A stretch of DNA of 64,000 nucleotides. Source: Hydrangea macrophylla. Taxonomy: Eukaryota > Streptophyta > Magnoliopsida > Cornales > Hydrangeaceae. A model generated the notes under the pieces. The model made no database searches, was not told where the DNA came from, and worked only from the letters and a program-made list of their open reading frames with translations. Where the stretch lies: NCBI GenBank assembly GCA_033977485.1, contig CM066984.1, forward strand, positions 115,251,251-115,315,250. The letters run 5' to 3'. The position numbers were made by a program, and so were the translations under genes. The first letter of the stretch is position 1, and the number at the start of each line of letters is the position of its first letter. Below, piece by piece: positions 46,001 through 54,870 of the stretch.

Positions 46001-48692
46001 TCAAGGCACGTACTGTTACAAGGTGATGCCCTTCGGCCTCAAGAACGCCGGGGCAACCTACCAGCGGTTAGTCAACCACATGTTCAAAGATCTAATTGGT
46101 AAAACTATGGAAGTATACGTTGACGATCTGCTGGTCAAGAGTCACGATGAGACCGACCACTTGGACCATCTGGCCGGAGCCTTCAGCATTTTGAGAAAGT
46201 TCGGAATGAGGTTGAACCCGGCCAAATGCACATTCGGTGTCTCGTCCGGAAAATTCCTTGGCCACCTTGTCAGCAGGCGGGGAATCGAGGCTAACCCCGA
46301 GAAAATACAGGCCATCATCAACATGAAGTCCCCCCGATCAACCAAAGAAGTCCAAAGTTTGGCCGGACGGGTAGCCGCACTGAATAGATTCGTCTCCCGA
46401 GCCACTGATCGTTGCCTGCCATTCTTCAAAATCCTCCGAAAGGCGTTTCAATGGTCGGAGGAGTGCGAGGGGGCATTCCAGGAACTCAAAAAGTACTTGG
46501 CCTCTCCCCCTCTGCTCTCAACGCCAGCGCCGGGGGAAGAACTGCTCCTATACTTGGCGGTGTCACCTTCAGCGGTCAGTTCAGCTTTAGTTCGGGAAGA
46601 GCACGGGATACAGTTCCCCGTGTACTACACAAGCCGAGCACTCCAGGGCGCCGAAAGTAGATATTCCCGGGTTGAGAAGCTCGCTTTTGCGCTCGTGACA
46701 TCTGCTCGAAGGCTCCGCCCATACTTCCAGGCCCACACAATTGCAGTGCTCACAGACCAGCCGTTGCGCCGGATCCTGAGCAGACCCGAAACATCGGGAA
46801 GACTCGTCAAGTGGGCCCTGGAATTGGAAGAATTTGAAGTGGTCTACCGACCCCGGACAGCCCTCAAGGGGCAGGCAGTGGCAGATTTCCTGGTCGAGTT
46901 TACCTATGCAGAGGATCAGACCGAAGAGCTCGACCCACCAGTCTTGCCGCCCGGGCTGCAGATCAGCATCCCGACCTGGATACTCTACGTCGACGGTTCT
47001 TCCAACAACCAGGGCAGCGGAGCAGGAATCATCCTGACCTCTCCTGACGGAATCCAGCTCGAGTACGCGCTGCGGTTCGGATTCCGCGCTTCAAACAATG
47101 AAGCCGAGTACGAAGCCCTATTGGCAGGGTTACAGTTGGCTACATCTATGGGAGCACAGCAGGTCCAAGGGTACAGTGATTCCCAGCTCGTGGTTAACCA
47201 AATTAGTCAGGAGTATGAGGCCCGAGAAGACAACATGGTGGCCTACCTGGCCCTTGTCCGAGCGGTTTCGAAGAGACTCAAAGGACTGGCCATCACGCAG
47301 ATACCGCGGGAGGAGAACACCAGGGCCGACCGGTTGGCCCGCCTAGCTTCATCCTCTGAGTCAGACTTGCCCGGGATAAGGATAGAATACCTGCCCGAGC
47401 CAAGTGTGATCAATTCAGAAGGAATGGAGGTGGACCCGGTGGACCTGGGACCCAGTTGGATGGACCCCATAGTTACATTCTTAGCGACCGGCGTGTTACC
47501 GAACGGAAAAGATGAGGCCCGCCGCACCAAATACCGTGCAGCCAGGTACCATTTAATTGATGGCATACTCTACAAAAGGGGCTTCACCATCCCATACCTC
47601 CGCTGCGTTCATCCCGGGCAAATTCAAGCGATCTTGTATGAAATTCATGAAGGAATTTGTGGGAACCACGTTGGAGGTCGGGCACTCTCGCGGAAAGCGC
47701 TGCTGCAAGGCTATTACTGGCCAACTATGGCTCGGGATTCCAGGGACTATGTGAAAAGGTGTGACAGATGCCAAAGGTTCTCCCCCATGATCAATTGTCC
47801 GGGAGAGATGCAGACACCCATCCTTAGCCCCTGGCCGTTTGCTCAATGGGGCATCGACATAGTAGGCCCCCTGCCCATAGGAAAAGGGCAAGTCAAGTTT
47901 GCTGTCATAGCCGTGGACTACTTTACCAAGTGGGCAGAAGCCGAGCCATTGGCCACCATCACCGAGAAGAAGATGGAGGGTTTTATAGAGAAAAATATCC
48001 TCAGCAGGTTTGGCACCCCCCGTATACTGGTGAGCGACAATGGCAGACAATTTGACACCCCGGTGTTTCGGCAGTTCTGCTCGGGCTACGGGATATCCAA
48101 CCATTACTCCTCTCCCGAGCACCCTCAGGCCAACGGCCAGGCCGAGGTGACGAACAGGACAATCTTGCAGTCAATCAAGACTCGGCTTGAAAGTGCCAAA
48201 AGTCTGTGGGCTGAAGAGTTGCCGACCCTCCTGTGGGCCTACCGTACCACTCCCCGAGCAGCAACAGGCGAAACGCCGTTCTCACTCACCTATGGCTTCG
48301 AGGCCGTGGTCCCCACAGAGCTCGGATTGCCCTCCTACCGGGTAGCCAATTTCAGTGAGCAAGGTAACGAGGAAGCTCTGAGAACCGAACTTGATTTGGT
48401 AGAAGAGAAAAGAGATCAAGCCTATCTGAGAGTGGCAGCGTACAAGCAGAGGGTGTCAAGGTACTATAACAGCAAGGTCAAGCATCGCAGCTTCCAAGTG
48501 GGTGATCTTGTCCTGAAGGCGGTAAACCAGTCGACCAGAATCCCGAATCATGGGAAGTTGGGGCCAAACTGGGAAGGCCCATATACGGTCACCCGGATTC
48601 ATCGACCGGGAACCTATTGGCTACGAGATTTTGACGGGCATGAGCTTTCCCACCCGTGGAACGTACAGCACCTTCGAAAATATTTTCAGTAG
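43056..48692 (+). CDS. Gag-pol polyprotein of Tat retrotransposon
   Basis: An intact 1878-residue frame starting MPKKKGKKTADS 62 bp after the LTR. Gag capsid-like domain at about 250-400 (DHIRTYKAQMAL, AQWFHSL, YVDRFNQQRLQI). A Tat-style zinc knuckle, CRFHRDHGHDTDDC, lies at about 519. Protease VLVDTGSSSDIMF at about 649. Reverse transcriptase with YVDDLLVKS at about 1021. A first RNase H remnant (LTDQPLRRILSRPE) at about 1230 and a second RNase H (WILYVDGSSNNQGSGAG, NNEAEYEALLAGL, YSDSQLVVNQI) at about 1307. Integrase has its HHCC zinc domain (HEGICGNH...CDRCQRF) at about 1530 and catalytic region GIDIVGPLP, SDNGRQF and NGQAEVTNR at about 1598-1695. No stop or frameshift is seen. Gag and pol share one frame, so the Gag:Pol ratio must be set another way. 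Confidence 0.96.
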   Translation: MPKKKGKKTADSTGQAEQSGQADQSGQEGLQIETRAASMSTEQVTAALEQLLESQIRTQRQIETLMAQHGKVVKDHEKNPSSGKRPEKSVPSQRPARTRGRARSAPVSPPDQGHHEEGERSQPTRRPKEGPRYVPRRARRVEDARLLIERRRAARGEASGRKVREPVDDPPTLSREDLRHRLSRTRSRALSPRSTRFEDEDEASSSDPTYYSDADRRTGHTDVKAQVEELQQQIERLNRKSGHDLTNTETESPYTSRVTQFPIPRKFKPPHLSSYDGKGSPVDHIRTYKAQMALVTTTDELLCLAFPSTLKGSAAQWFHSLRPRTVDDFKSLSKLFVSQFVGMLDRSQPDTQLLTVKQRKGESLREYVDRFNQQRLQIRNLNETAAIMAFCSGVQHTKVATSFHRDRPTTLVELSDRVGKHIDTEEFLRAKRSGTGEDESPRSKRKHEGPDKGLGKKPRQDQQRGGRDQQRGGRDQPQATFTPLSRPIQEVMAAAEARRLLPQPAKLRAPPGKRNRDKFCRFHRDHGHDTDDCFKLKIAIEKLIEQGHLAEFVTTDRQPRQGNRTPDQPPPLGQINVISGGTSGGGDSQTARKRHARASRADVWHVRSTDSPPSDVLTFSSDDVQDLHCPHDDPLVVTLSIANYVVKRVLVDTGSSSDIMFISAFEQLGISRDRLRPVTTPLVGFNGSSTLPLGTIDLPVLMGTYPQQASVLASFVIVETPSAYNAILGRPTLNKAKAVVSTYSLTVKFPTPQGPGSLRGDQMTARSCYVSSLRKGAVTESFCVQDMDPRDPSGKVGPVEELERVVLDPQLPDRTVSVGTLLEPSLREKLIQFLRQSQDVFAWCHEDMPGIDSRVMSHRLNVNPDSRPVKQKRRGMAPERQIAVSEEVEKLLKAGSIREVLYPDWLANVVLVKKSNGKWRMCVDFTDLNKACPKDCYPLPRIDLLVDSTAGHSLLSFMDAYSGYNQISMHPGDEEKTAFITDQGTYCYKVMPFGLKNAGATYQRLVNHMFKDLIGKTMEVYVDDLLVKSHDETDHLDHLAGAFSILRKFGMRLNPAKCTFGVSSGKFLGHLVSRRGIEANPEKIQAIINMKSPRSTKEVQSLAGRVAALNRFVSRATDRCLPFFKILRKAFQWSEECEGAFQELKKYLASPPLLSTPAPGEELLLYLAVSPSAVSSALVREEHGIQFPVYYTSRALQGAESRYSRVEKLAFALVTSARRLRPYFQAHTIAVLTDQPLRRILSRPETSGRLVKWALELEEFEVVYRPRTALKGQAVADFLVEFTYAEDQTEELDPPVLPPGLQISIPTWILYVDGSSNNQGSGAGIILTSPDGIQLEYALRFGFRASNNEAEYEALLAGLQLATSMGAQQVQGYSDSQLVVNQISQEYEAREDNMVAYLALVRAVSKRLKGLAITQIPREENTRADRLARLASSSESDLPGIRIEYLPEPSVINSEGMEVDPVDLGPSWMDPIVTFLATGVLPNGKDEARRTKYRAARYHLIDGILYKRGFTIPYLRCVHPGQIQAILYEIHEGICGNHVGGRALSRKALLQGYYWPTMARDSRDYVKRCDRCQRFSPMINCPGEMQTPILSPWPFAQWGIDIVGPLPIGKGQVKFAVIAVDYFTKWAEAEPLATITEKKMEGFIEKNILSRFGTPRILVSDNGRQFDTPVFRQFCSGYGISNHYSSPEHPQANGQAEVTNRTILQSIKTRLESAKSLWAEELPTLLWAYRTTPRAATGETPFSLTYGFEAVVPTELGLPSYRVANFSEQGNEEALRTELDLVEEKRDQAYLRVAAYKQRVSRYYNSKVKHRSFQVGDLVLKAVNQSTRIPNHGKLGPNWEGPYTVTRIHRPGTYWLRDFDGHELSHPWNVQHLRKYFQ

Positions 48693-48819
48693 CAGGGATG
48701 AAGGGGGTTAGCGATCGATTAGGACTCTTTGTAGCTCTACCCGAGCAGTTAAAATGAATTTGAAATAAAGTAATTACTTTTCTGCAAAGTTCCTACTCAA
48801 GTGTTCCACCCCAGCACAA

Positions 48820-48966
48820 AAAGACCTCGGGCCTAACCCCGAGGCACCTTCAAAGACCTCGGCTAAACACCAAGGCACAAAAGACCTCGGGCCTAACCCC
48901 GAGGCACCTTCAAAGACCTTGGCTAAACACCAAGGCACAAAAAGACCTCGGGCCTAACCCCGAGGC
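48820..48966. repeat. 29-32 bp tandem repeat in 3' region
   Basis: AAGACCTCGG/AAGACCTTGG starts at 48821, 48853, 48881, 48913 and 48942. Matching units occur inverted at 3560-3720 in the gag-only element. Confidence 0.82.
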
Positions 48967-48975
48967 GCAGGCTTC

Positions 48976-49530
48976 GCCTAGGTCCAGCCAACGATGGGGC
49001 CTAACCCCCTAGTCAGCCAATGATGGCAAGTCTCAAAGGACCCTGCAACCACCCATGTTCCAGGTCGGTTTCCTACGGTCGGTATTCCCGTCCATCTCCC
49101 TAACAAAACGCTTGGGGGGCAAGGGAATGCAGGCTTAAACAGGAAATTAAACAAGGTTTAACCTAGGTCCAGCCGACAATGGGGGCAAACCCCCTAGGTG
49201 ACCCACGATGGCTAAACCCCAAAGGACCCTGCAACCACCCATGTTCCAGGTCGGTTTCCTACGGTCGGTATTCCCGTCCATCTCCCTAACAAAACGCTTG
49301 GGGGGCAAGGGAATGCAGGCTTAAACAGGAAATTAAACAAGGTTTAACCTAGGTCCAGCCGACAATGGGGGCAAACCCCCTAGGTGACCCACGATGGCTA
49401 AACCCCAAAGGACCCTGCAACCACCCATGTTCCAGGTCGATTTCCTAAGGTTGCTCGCTACTGCGCACCCGCCTTACCAAAATGCTTGGGGGGCAGGGGA
49501 ATGCAGCCTTAAACAGGGAATCACACCGGT
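48976..49530. repeat. 186-bp tandem repeat, three units
   Basis: CCTAGGTCCAGCC starts at 48976, 49162 and 49348, an exact 186-bp period. Units two and three are almost identical; the first and the end of the third are diverged. The block lies between the gag-pol stop and the 3' end of the antisense genes, where the two transcription directions meet. Confidence 0.88.
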
Positions 49531-50010
49531 CATTAACAGTACTTGGAGTCCTAGCATTCCCAAGTACTAACGGTGATCAGAGATAAATAACCCGGACGGT
49601 AAAACAGGACAAGTCCTATAATACACCGGGTATGCCTTCAAAAACAGGCCGAGAAGACCAGGCATTCTACCAGTTACGGTCCTAAATCATTTTGCTAAGG
49701 CAGTGTTCGGTTCGACTAAAACTGGTCAGATACTGGCAGAAGACCAATTATTCAACCGGTTGCAACCCTAATCCATGTGTTAAGTGAAGGGTCTTGCAAT
49801 TGAAAACTGGTTGGGGATTGGCAATCACATGGGCATGCAAGTACAAAATACAAACAGTTAATGGAAAGGAAAGTGGCCTCAGGGGCCTTGTCATTGATTA
49901 AAAGCGGACTTGTACAGACCCTAGGGTGAGCAGTTGTAGTAGCTCACCCCCCCCCCCCCCCCCCACAAAACAAAAAATACTACAACAGTAAAAGAAAGGG
50001 CATAAAAGCC
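49531..50010. other. Non-coding spacer with an 18-C run
   Basis: The likely 3' untranslated region of the first antisense gene. 49947-49964 is 18 consecutive C. GGCCTCAGGGGCCTTGTCA at about 49874 has a diverged second copy at about 53138, downstream of the second antisense gene. Confidence 0.65.
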
Positions 50011-52071
50011 CTACTGGTCACCCACAACGTCCAGCTCTTCCTCCGCAGCAGGAGCGGCTCCAACTGGCGCAGCCTCCGCAGGCCCCCCGCCAGCAGCCCG
50101 GTCCTCTTTCCAGTAATCGGATTCGGCCCAGGAATAGCCGGAGATGTCCCAGTCCGGGTGATCCGCCATAACACGGGCAATCAGGTCCTTGTAGCCCTTG
50201 AAGAATCCAGCCTCGAATTCCTCTTCGGTATCTTTCGTCTCCGCTTCAAGGGCGGCGGTCGCTTCGGACAGAGTGGCGGTCAGAGCCTTAGCATCCTTCT
50301 CGGCAGCAACCCGACCGGCCTCCGCGGCAGCAAGCTTGGCCTCTAAAGCAGCGAGCTGGGCCTCGGCAGCCGTTCGGGAAGCCCGCTCGGTTAACACCAC
50401 ACCTCGGGCCTCCCCCAGCTCCTGGCCCAAAGCCCTAGCCTTCTCCGCCTCAGCCTCCCGGGCCGTCTTTTCCATGGATAGGGCCTCCTCAGCAGCCGCC
50501 AGTTTCCCGGTCAGCGCGGGAAAGGTCGCCTCGGACCCCGCTGCTATACAACCGACCTGCGAACGAAAACAGCTATAAGCATTATGAGCGAAACAAGCAA
50601 TAAGAGCCTATGAGAAGTACGAAATATGGACGCACCATATGGCTAATGCTGTAGAGCCAAGCGGTCACGTCCTCCGGGCTCAACAAGGAGCACTTGTCCA
50701 CCTGGCCCGGCAGCAGAGCGGGGCGGATCCTCCCGCGTACCTCATCCGCCCTCTCCACCGGCGGCACTGCAGGAAGCCCTGTATGCACGGTCTCCTCCAC
50801 AGTAGGGAAGGAGACGCCAGCTGTTTTGGAAGCAGCGGGCGTCTTGGGGGGCACGGCAATGGTCACCCCGGGCGCCGAGGTACCTACCCCCTCCTTGTCA
50901 GGGCGGATGACGATGCCCCGGGTGAGCCTCTTGAGCTTCTGGCCCTCGGTGGGCTCCAGCCTCTTCCTCTTTGATCCAGCTCGGGCAAGCAGGGCCTCCT
51001 CTTTCTCCTTCAGCGCCGCTGCGTCCTTGGGAGCCATTGCTGCAAAACAACCGGAAAGATATTAGGCCGCAAAGAAAGATGCAAGAGTCAGGAAACAGGG
51101 GAGTAAATAGAACGCTGACCGGGAACAGTAGGAGAGGAAGCAGGGACTTCTGAGGGCTCCTCGGGGGAATAAGACACCACTATGTCTCCCGTCGGGGACA
51201 GAACGTTCCGAATGTTGGTGGGCAACTGTGCTAAGCCCCAAATCCTGGCCTGGGACGCCTCGGAGATCTCAGGAATGTCTGCCGACCCAGCTGCAAGTAG
51301 AAGCATAAAACCGGTTAACAGGTTAATAAGTCCATAAAACTGAAAGAGACAAACAAAAGAAAGACAGGTAGCCTTACCCCTCAGCTCCTTCACCCAGGAT
51401 GTCCTCGGCCGGGTCCCCGCGGCCTCGTCACAAAGGAGAAGGGTGGACACTTGGAAGAACTTGCTCTTCCACCCCTTGTTGTTACTGGGGCACTTGTCGA
51501 TAATCTTTCTGCCCGGCCGGGCGGAAAAAGAAAAGAACCCCAGTTCCCCGTGTACGGCAAACGGCCGATGGGCCCATAGAAACTCCTCGAGGGTCACCTC
51601 ACATCCGAACGCCTGGGGCCACAGATATATACAACCCATCAGGAATCTCCACCCGTTGGGGGCCAGTTGCCCGGGAGCAATCCCAAGGTGAATCAGGATG
51701 GCCCTGGCTACCGGGTGGAGCGGAAGGCGGAGACCCGCCATCATTGCATCCTCGAAAAGAGTCGTGAAGCCCGGATAGTAAAGGTGCGCCCCCCCGGAAT
51801 TCACCGCCAAAGAGCAACTACCCGGGAAGGAGTATTTCTTCCTAATCCGGATAAGGTCCTCGGAACGCAAAATCGAGAATATAGACTCACAAGCAAACCC
51901 AACGCCGGGATCGGACTCCCCGGGCGCCTCGTCGCCCAAACCCCTAGAGACGGAGGCAACGGGGGCCCCCTCGGCGGATTCGTCATCAAATTGACGGGCT
52001 GAGATCAAGCCCTCACTCTGGTGGTCAGAAGGAGGGTCCAAAACCGGGTCGGAGCCATCCGACCGGAACAT
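50011..52071 (-). CDS. Antisense gene A of Tat element, four exons, putative gypsy-type transposon protein
   Basis: Four minus-strand exons join in frame: 52071-51378, 51290-51120, 51039-50636 and 50556-50011 (604 residues). Introns are 87, 80 and 79 bp, all GT-AG, with donors GTAAGG, GTCAGC and GTGCGT and acceptors TTGCAG, TTGCAG and TCGCAG. Intron 1 is a multiple of three, so it is easily mistaken for coding. The N-terminal half has GLRLPLHPVARAILIHLGIA, GQLAPNGWRFLMGC and a WKSKFFQV segment, like the plant family PF04195 (putative gypsy type transposon). A basic stretch (KRKRLEP, KLKRL) follows, then an Ala/Glu-rich coiled coil and an acidic end. The start at 52071 is chosen because upstream codons to 52437 look like leader. 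The role is unknown. Confidence 0.8.
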
Positions 52072-52462
52072 CTCGCTAATCGAACGGGACGCAGAATTGA
52101 AGCCAGAATGCTCCACCTCAGATGCCCCTGGGGAAGGAAGAGGGAGTAGATCGCGACCTAAATACGGATCGGAAACCCCGAGCCTGAGGTACAGGGAAGG
52201 CAAGGTCACTAACCTAAAAGGCAGAGAATATATGGCCCTAAACGTCAGAAGGCACTCTCTCAGTGAAACTACGGAGACACCGGTCCGGCTCAAATGGCCT
52301 GAGTCTCCACCCGACCGGAAAAACGAGCAGAATCTAAGGAAGAAAAAATCCCACTCCCGCTCGAACCCTACCGGACTCACTCTCTCCAGTCTCGCTGCGA
52401 AAAGAAGAGAAGATGGGGAAAGGGAAGAAGGGAGCAACAGACGAAAGTTCGGAAGGAAGAGG

Positions 52463-52586
52463 ACTTACAAAGCTTGCGCAGAAAAGAGAACTCGAGAATC
52501 TTGCTCGGACTAGCCTCTGCTCTCAGGACGTTCGGCGATCTCTCTGCAGTAAAGGGCCAGAGAAGTGGGCAAGCATTCGTTTTATA
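52463..52586 (-). promoter_or_regulatory. Promoter and leader of antisense gene A
   Basis: TATAAAA on the minus strand (TTTTATA at 52580-52586) lies about 500 bp before the chosen start. A strong donor GTAAGT (52468-52463) suggests a 5' UTR intron that would remove part of the leader. The acceptor was not pinned down. Confidence 0.5.
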
Positions 52587-52969
52587 GAAACCGGGAACGG
52601 CCCAGATCAAAACGTATCCAACGGTCCGTATGATCCCCCGCCCGAAATTGCTGACAGTTGGCTCCTCGGGCGCATGAAACGTTGCCTAGAAAGGCGTGCG
52701 CATTAAAGGCCTGACATGACTGTTCGGTTGGCGCGCAAGTGGATTGGTTGCGTCCGCGCTAGCGTAGTTCGAACCTAACCAGGTCAACGACCAGCGAACA
52801 CGTGGCAGCAGCGAATCCCGAACCAACGGATCGCCCGCTCGGGGAATGCCCCGACCGACGTCTTTCTCCGGCCCCGCCCGAAGGACAACATCCCGGTCTA
52901 CTACCGAACGGTTCCCGGGGAAAATTTCAGTTTTCAACCCTCATCAGACGGAGCGTCCAATCAGCTTTG

Positions 52970-52983
52970 AAAATGGGGGGCAG
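52970..52983 (-). other. Internal second copy of the polypurine-tract region
   Basis: AAAATGGGGGGCAG here (on the plus strand) matches the true tract at 54857-54870. The preceding text also matches (CATCAGACGGAGCGTCCAATCAG against CATCAGATATGGCATCCAATTAG), so a block ending in a polypurine tract is present twice in the element. Confidence 0.8.
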
Positions 52984-53247
52984 GAGGTACGTGCATGAGG
53001 ATCTCGGCGTAACCACACAGCAAGTCCACGAGGTCTATTGGACGCTGAAGGTTTGGACGCTGGTTGGAATTTTGGAACTCCAACCGAACAAACCACTGTC
53101 AAAATAGAAATCGGAAGTACAATTAACGCGAAAGGGATGGCCTCAAGGACCTTGCTCATTGATAAAAAAGAAAAACTGTACAAGTTCGGGGGGCAGTTGT
53201 AGTAGCCTCCCCAAAAAAAAAAAAAAAAAAGAGAAGGACGGCAGACT

Positions 53248-54342
53248 TCAAGTGCCCTTATCCTTCAAAGCCTTGATCTCCTCCTCCAAGGCCGCCACCT
53301 TTGCCACCAGCCCCTCAACGGCGATCTCCAGAGCGTGGACGTCCACCCCCCGCAGGGCGGAGTCCATCTGCAGTTCATCACTCGCCTTCTCCACCGCCTG
53401 CAAGCGTTCTTCCATGTGCGCGAGGGAGACGTCCGACCATGAGCCCGGCATGCGGGGACTGGTGAATGTTTCCGTCCGGCTCTTCTTCGGTGGGGGCTGA
53501 GGATTTTCTTCGGTCTGCTTCTCCTTGCCCTTCCTGGACGGGCCCGGTGGCGGGCTTGCATCCTCAGATGAGGAGGAGTCACTGCTGGTGGACAAGGTGA
53601 CCGGCCCCTCGGGCTGGCCCGTCCGGCTAGCAGGGCGCGCCCCGGTCGCCATGGATCGGGTATAGCGCCGCGACCCAGAAGCTGCAGCGGCAGGGGTTAC
53701 AGAAGAGGGACCGGCAACCGAGTTCTCCGCAGGTCTCCCTTTCAAGTAGGAAAACGACATGCCGGCCTCAATGGCTTGATTAAATGCCTCCATGTCATCC
53801 TCGGAAGGAACGACTCCACGAAGGTCGGTGAAAGCCTGTCTGCAGCGGTCGGGATTATAATCCGCAGGAGGGGAGAGACCGTCATTCTCCAGCCAGTTAC
53901 CAGCAACCAGGACCCAAGGGTACCGTTGCCAGTTCTTGTTTGGGAAATCTAGACCTCGGACAAAGTCTTTTCCCTCAGTCTTAGGGCGGAAGTAGGGGCC
54001 TCCGTTGTCAATGCCCATTATGTAACACCTCGCAACGTCGGCGGCCCGGAGAAATAACCCCAGTCGCTCGTTCAGCGCTGCAATCCCCCACAAGAGGCGG
54101 GCAACGTTTGGTCGGCATTTGTGTAGTGGGATATCCAATCCCTGAAGAAGGTCGCAGAATGAGACCGGCAGAGGAAAGCGTAATCCCACAATCAGCAGCA
54201 GATAGCTGCTGATGGGGAAGAAAGGATGGGCTACTTCTTCTCCCTCAATGTGCGGACGAACTACTACGTCGTCCGGAATTTGGCAGTCCTCTCTGAAGGC
54301 TCTGAGCCCTTCGTCCGACGACAGGTCGATGTTGGAGGCCAT
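53248..54342 (-). CDS. Antisense gene B of Tat element, paralogue of gene A
   Basis: A single 364-residue frame. Residues about 30-170 parallel gene A: a GLRFPLPVSFCDLLQGLDIP segment corresponds to its GLRLPLHPVARAILIHLGIA, and both have a later W-rich basic segment (here NWQRYPWVLVAGNWLEND). The middle is low-complexity and Ser-rich (TLSTSSDSSSSEDASPPPG) with basic KGKEKQ and PPPKKSR motifs that could act as nuclear signals. The last 60 residues (MEERLQAVEKASDEL to VAALEEEIKALKDKG) form a coiled coil. Upstream TATAAAA (54466-54472, minus strand) gives a leader of about 95 nt. Similar antisense proteins are known in Tat elements; function is not established. Confidence 0.8.
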   Translation of the reverse strand: MASNIDLSSDEGLRAFREDCQIPDDVVVRPHIEGEEVAHPFFPISSYLLLIVGLRFPLPVSFCDLLQGLDIPLHKCRPNVARLLWGIAALNERLGLFLRAADVARCYIMGIDNGGPYFRPKTEGKDFVRGLDFPNKNWQRYPWVLVAGNWLENDGLSPPADYNPDRCRQAFTDLRGVVPSEDDMEAFNQAIEAGMSFSYLKGRPAENSVAGPSSVTPAAAASGSRRYTRSMATGARPASRTGQPEGPVTLSTSSDSSSSEDASPPPGPSRKGKEKQTEENPQPPPKKSRTETFTSPRMPGSWSDVSLAHMEERLQAVEKASDELQMDSALRGVDVHALEIAVEGLVAKVAALEEEIKALKDKGT

Positions 54343-54465
54343 TGGGAGGAAGATTGAATTAGTATGAACAGAGGAAAAGGGGTCGGGAGTGCTTTGCTCT
54401 GAAAACCCGCTCGGTGATTATTGATCTTCAAACAGTGGTGAGTATGTGGAATGAACTGACGCTCC

Positions 54466-54472
54466 TTTTATA
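54466..54472 (-). promoter_or_regulatory. TATA box of antisense gene B
   Basis: Minus strand TATAAAA about 125 bp upstream of the ATG at 54342, outside the LTR. The flanking promoter region (to about 54870) is a diverged copy of the region upstream of gene A. Confidence 0.55.
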
Positions 54473-54856
54473 AAGACAAAGGACGGCTCAGATTGAATCA
54501 GATCGAACGGTCAGGACGTTTTCCCGCTCTTAGCGACTGACGGCTGTCACATCGGGCATACCATACGCCGCCTCAAAAGGCGCATGCATTAAATGCACGA
54601 TGTGACGGTTTGGTCCCAACGCAAACGGTTCGGTTACATCCACGATGGCCCCGTCGCATCCCAACCAGGCCTGCAAGCAGCTGACACGTGGCCCTGGGCA
54701 ATACCGGACCCTCCGGTCTCCCGCTCGGTCCTTTCTCGGAAAGACAACCCCGGGTCAGCCTTACCTCGGGGAAGGCCTCGGCCTCTTCCCGAGCGGTTTC
54801 TCGTGAACTGCTCTGATTTCCAAACCTCATCAGATATGGCATCCAATTAGCTATGG

Positions 54857-54870
54857 AAATGGGGGGCAGC
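54857..54870 (+). other. Polypurine tract of Tat element
   Basis: AAATGGGGGGCAGC ends exactly where the 3' LTR begins (54871). The same tract is used in the gag-only element. Confidence 0.82.

Noticed and set aside
50198..50578. Plus-strand Ala/Ser-rich frame opposite antisense gene A
   Set aside because: It is a shadow of the coiled-coil exon in a GC-rich region; it has no start context and no family resemblance.
52097..52513. 138-residue plus-strand frame over the antisense A leader
   Set aside because: It has Arg/Lys-rich composition without a domain and lies opposite the leader and first exon of gene A; it is most likely incidental.
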